A program made the position numbers and the translations under genes. From Isosphaeraceae bacterium EP7 (lineage in GTDB: Bacteria; Planctomycetota; Planctomycetia; Isosphaerales; Isosphaeraceae), in contig CP151667.1 of NCBI GenBank assembly GCA_038400315.1, forward strand, positions 3,235,174 through 3,299,173: 64,000 nucleotides of DNA. Reading direction: 5' to 3'. The notes below the pieces were generated by a model. That model was not told where the DNA came from, ran no database searches, and saw nothing but the letters and a program-made list of their open reading frames with translations. Positions 62,703-64,000 of the stretch are shown one piece after another; position 1 is the first letter of the stretch; each line of letters begins with the position of its first letter.

Positions 62703-64000
62703 TCAACCGAGCTGGATGTTGTAGCGCTTGACCTTGCGATAAACGGTGGCCTGGCCTAGACCGAGGATGCGGGCGGCCTCTCGGACGTTGCCGTTGCCCT
62801 GGTGGAGGGCGTCGAGGATGGCCTGTTTCTCGATCCGGTCGAAGACCCGGAGGTCGGGAATTCCCATGGAGAGGAGGGCCGGGGCGGGGGGGGCGGCCTG
62901 GATCTCGGGCGGGAGCATGGCGACGCCGATTTCGGGCTCGCGGCAGAAGATGACCATCCGCTCGATGAGGTTTTCGAGCTGGCGGACATTGCCCGGCCAG
63001 TCGTGGCGAGACAGGAGGTTGAGGGCCCCGGGGGAGATGGATTCGGCGGGCAGGCCGTGGCGGGCGGCGGCGAGGGACAGGAAGTGACGTGAGAGCGCGG
63101 GGATGTCCTCGACCCGGTCTCGCAGCGGGGGGACGGCGATGGGGACGACGTTGAGGCGGTAGTAGAGGTCTTCGCGCAGTGAGCCCCGGCGGACCTGTTC
63201 GAGGGGATCTCGGTTGGTGGCGGCGAGGATCCTGATGTCGACGGGGCGCATCTTGCTGGAGCCGACCCGGTGGAAGGCCCGGTCCTGAATGAACCGGAGG
63301 AGCTTGGCCTGGAGGGCCACGTCCATCTCGCCGATCTCGTCGAGGAAGAGGGTCCCGCCGTCGGCGGCCTCGCAGGCGCCCATCTGGACCTGGTCGGCGC
63401 CGGTGAAGGCGCCTTTCTCGTGGCCGAAGAGGGTGCTCTCGACGAGCTCGCGGGGAAGCGCGGCCATGTTCAGGGCGATGAACGGGCCGTCCCGGCGCGG
63501 GCCCAGGTCGTGCAGGCTGCGGGCGACGACCTCCTTGCCGGTGCCGCTCTCGCCCAGGATGAGGACGGTCACGTCCGTCGGCGCGACCCCCCGGATCAGG
63601 TCGCGGACGCCTCGGATGGCGAGGCTCTCGCCCAGCAGCCGGGCGGGTTCGGCGGCGAGGGCCGCCCTGCGCGGGGGCTCGGCGTGGTCGAAGCTTTGCC
63701 TGATGAGGGCCTGAAGCCGCGTGGGGTCGATGGGCCGGGTGAGATAGTCGCAGGCGCCGAGCTTGATGGCGGCGACGGCCCCTTCGATGGTCCCCGCGTC
63801 GGTCATCAGCACGACGACGCGGCCGGGGTCTCGACCGAGGATCTCGCGCATCAGCTCGACGCCGTCGGCCTCGCCGAGCCGGGTCTTCAGGAGGATGAGG
63901 CCGGGGGGTTCCTCGGCGAGCCTGGCATGCAGCTGGCGTGCGTCGGCCGCGGCGGTCGACCTCCAGCCCCATGACTGGATCTGGCCGGACAACCCCTTGA
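62703..64000 (-). CDS. Sigma-54-dependent NtrC-type activator, partial at window edge
   Basis: At least 432 residues; the frame is open to the right edge, so the start is outside the window. Domains: receiver, AAA+ and Fis-type helix-turn-helix. The AAA+ part is complete: Walker A GESGTGKE, GAFTGA (contact with sigma-54), Walker B GGTLFLDEIGEM, sensor LAATNRD and DWPGNVRQLENL. The last helix pair is GNVREAARILGLGQATVYRKV. The receiver looks altered: where the phosphorylated Asp is expected the sequence reads LILLKTRLG (Lys), and the late Lys is Arg (LTRPID). It may not be phosphorylated. No histidine kinase partner is visible in the window. Confidence 0.92.
   Translation of the reverse strand, partial: KGLSGQIQSWGWRSTAAADARQLHARLAEEPPGLILLKTRLGEADGVELMREILGRDPGRVVVLMTDAGTIEGAVAAIKLGACDYLTRPIDPTRLQALIRQSFDHAEPPRRAALAAEPARLLGESLAIRGVRDLIRGVAPTDVTVLILGESGTGKEVVARSLHDLGPRRDGPFIALNMAALPRELVESTLFGHEKGAFTGADQVQMGACEAADGGTLFLDEIGEMDVALQAKLLRFIQDRAFHRVGSSKMRPVDIRILAATNRDPLEQVRRGSLREDLYYRLNVVPIAVPPLRDRVEDIPALSRHFLSLAAARHGLPAESISPGALNLLSRHDWPGNVRQLENLIERMVIFCREPEIGVAMLPPEIQAAPPAPALLSMGIPDLRVFDRIEKQAILDALHQGNGNVREAARILGLGQATVYRKVKRYNIQLG

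Overview
The window comes from a high-GC member of the Planctomycetota, most likely close to the Isosphaeraceae (inference from gene content). The markers are three PEP-CTERM-tailed secreted proteins, a DUF1501 Tat protein, a large PVC-type dehydrogenase/cytochrome c, an ECF sigma factor next to a TPR serine/threonine kinase, a sigma factor fused to a DUF1559-like domain, and several secreted proteins with a Leu-Glu-x-x-Arg type N-terminal motif. No rRNA, tRNA or CRISPR array was seen. All calls come from reading the sequence and from remembered family features; no database search was run.

Layout. 0.1-1.9 kb: ilvD and its terminator. 1.9-5.1 kb: an accessory patch with a degenerate repeat cluster, a possibly decayed ORF, a membrane-anchored DUF4041/GIY-YIG nuclease resembling the anti-phage nuclease SNIPE, and an AT-richer non-coding stretch. 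5.1-13.5 kb: a PEP-CTERM protein, a giant repeat-rich surface protein, an intact IS630-family element and an FMN reductase. 13.5-17.7 kb: a secreted unknown, an ECF sigma factor overlapping a membrane protein, mscL and a lectin-like PEP-CTERM protein. 18-24 kb: two M14-type proteins, one apparently catalytically dead, flanking a cobalamin riboswitch whose only downstream gene on its strand encodes a PEP-CTERM surface protein. 24-31 kb: a Ser/Thr kinase with an outside domain, an acidic disordered membrane protein and ettA.

31-42 kb (mostly minus strand): a five-PAS hybrid histidine kinase, a receiver-like protein, a HAD phosphatase with a PII protein just upstream, a small lipoprotein, two tandem small membrane paralogs and the PVC-type dehydrogenase. 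42-42.8 kb: a second copy of the repeat cluster lying against a broken phytanoyl-CoA dioxygenase gene. 42.9-52 kb: ECF sigma factor, TPR kinase, a beta-propeller secreted protein, a small unknown, a serine hydrolase and the sigma/DUF1559 fusion. 52-61.5 kb: a Kelch-like protein, DUF1501, ychF, ridA-like, a TIGR01777-type epimerase, an O-antigen-ligase-like membrane protein, another membrane protein and a secreted cyclophilin. 61.9-64 kb: a HigBA-like toxin-antitoxin pair with a readable promoter/operator and an NtrC-type activator cut by the window edge.

The genes do not form one pathway. Recurrent themes are surface proteins, transcriptional and phospho-signalling regulators with altered signature residues, and mobile or decaying DNA. 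The best candidates for new biology are the riboswitch-controlled PEP-CTERM protein (20.1-21.6 kb), the SNIPE-like nuclease (2.8-4.6 kb) and the dispersed repeat family (1.9 and 42.1 kb).
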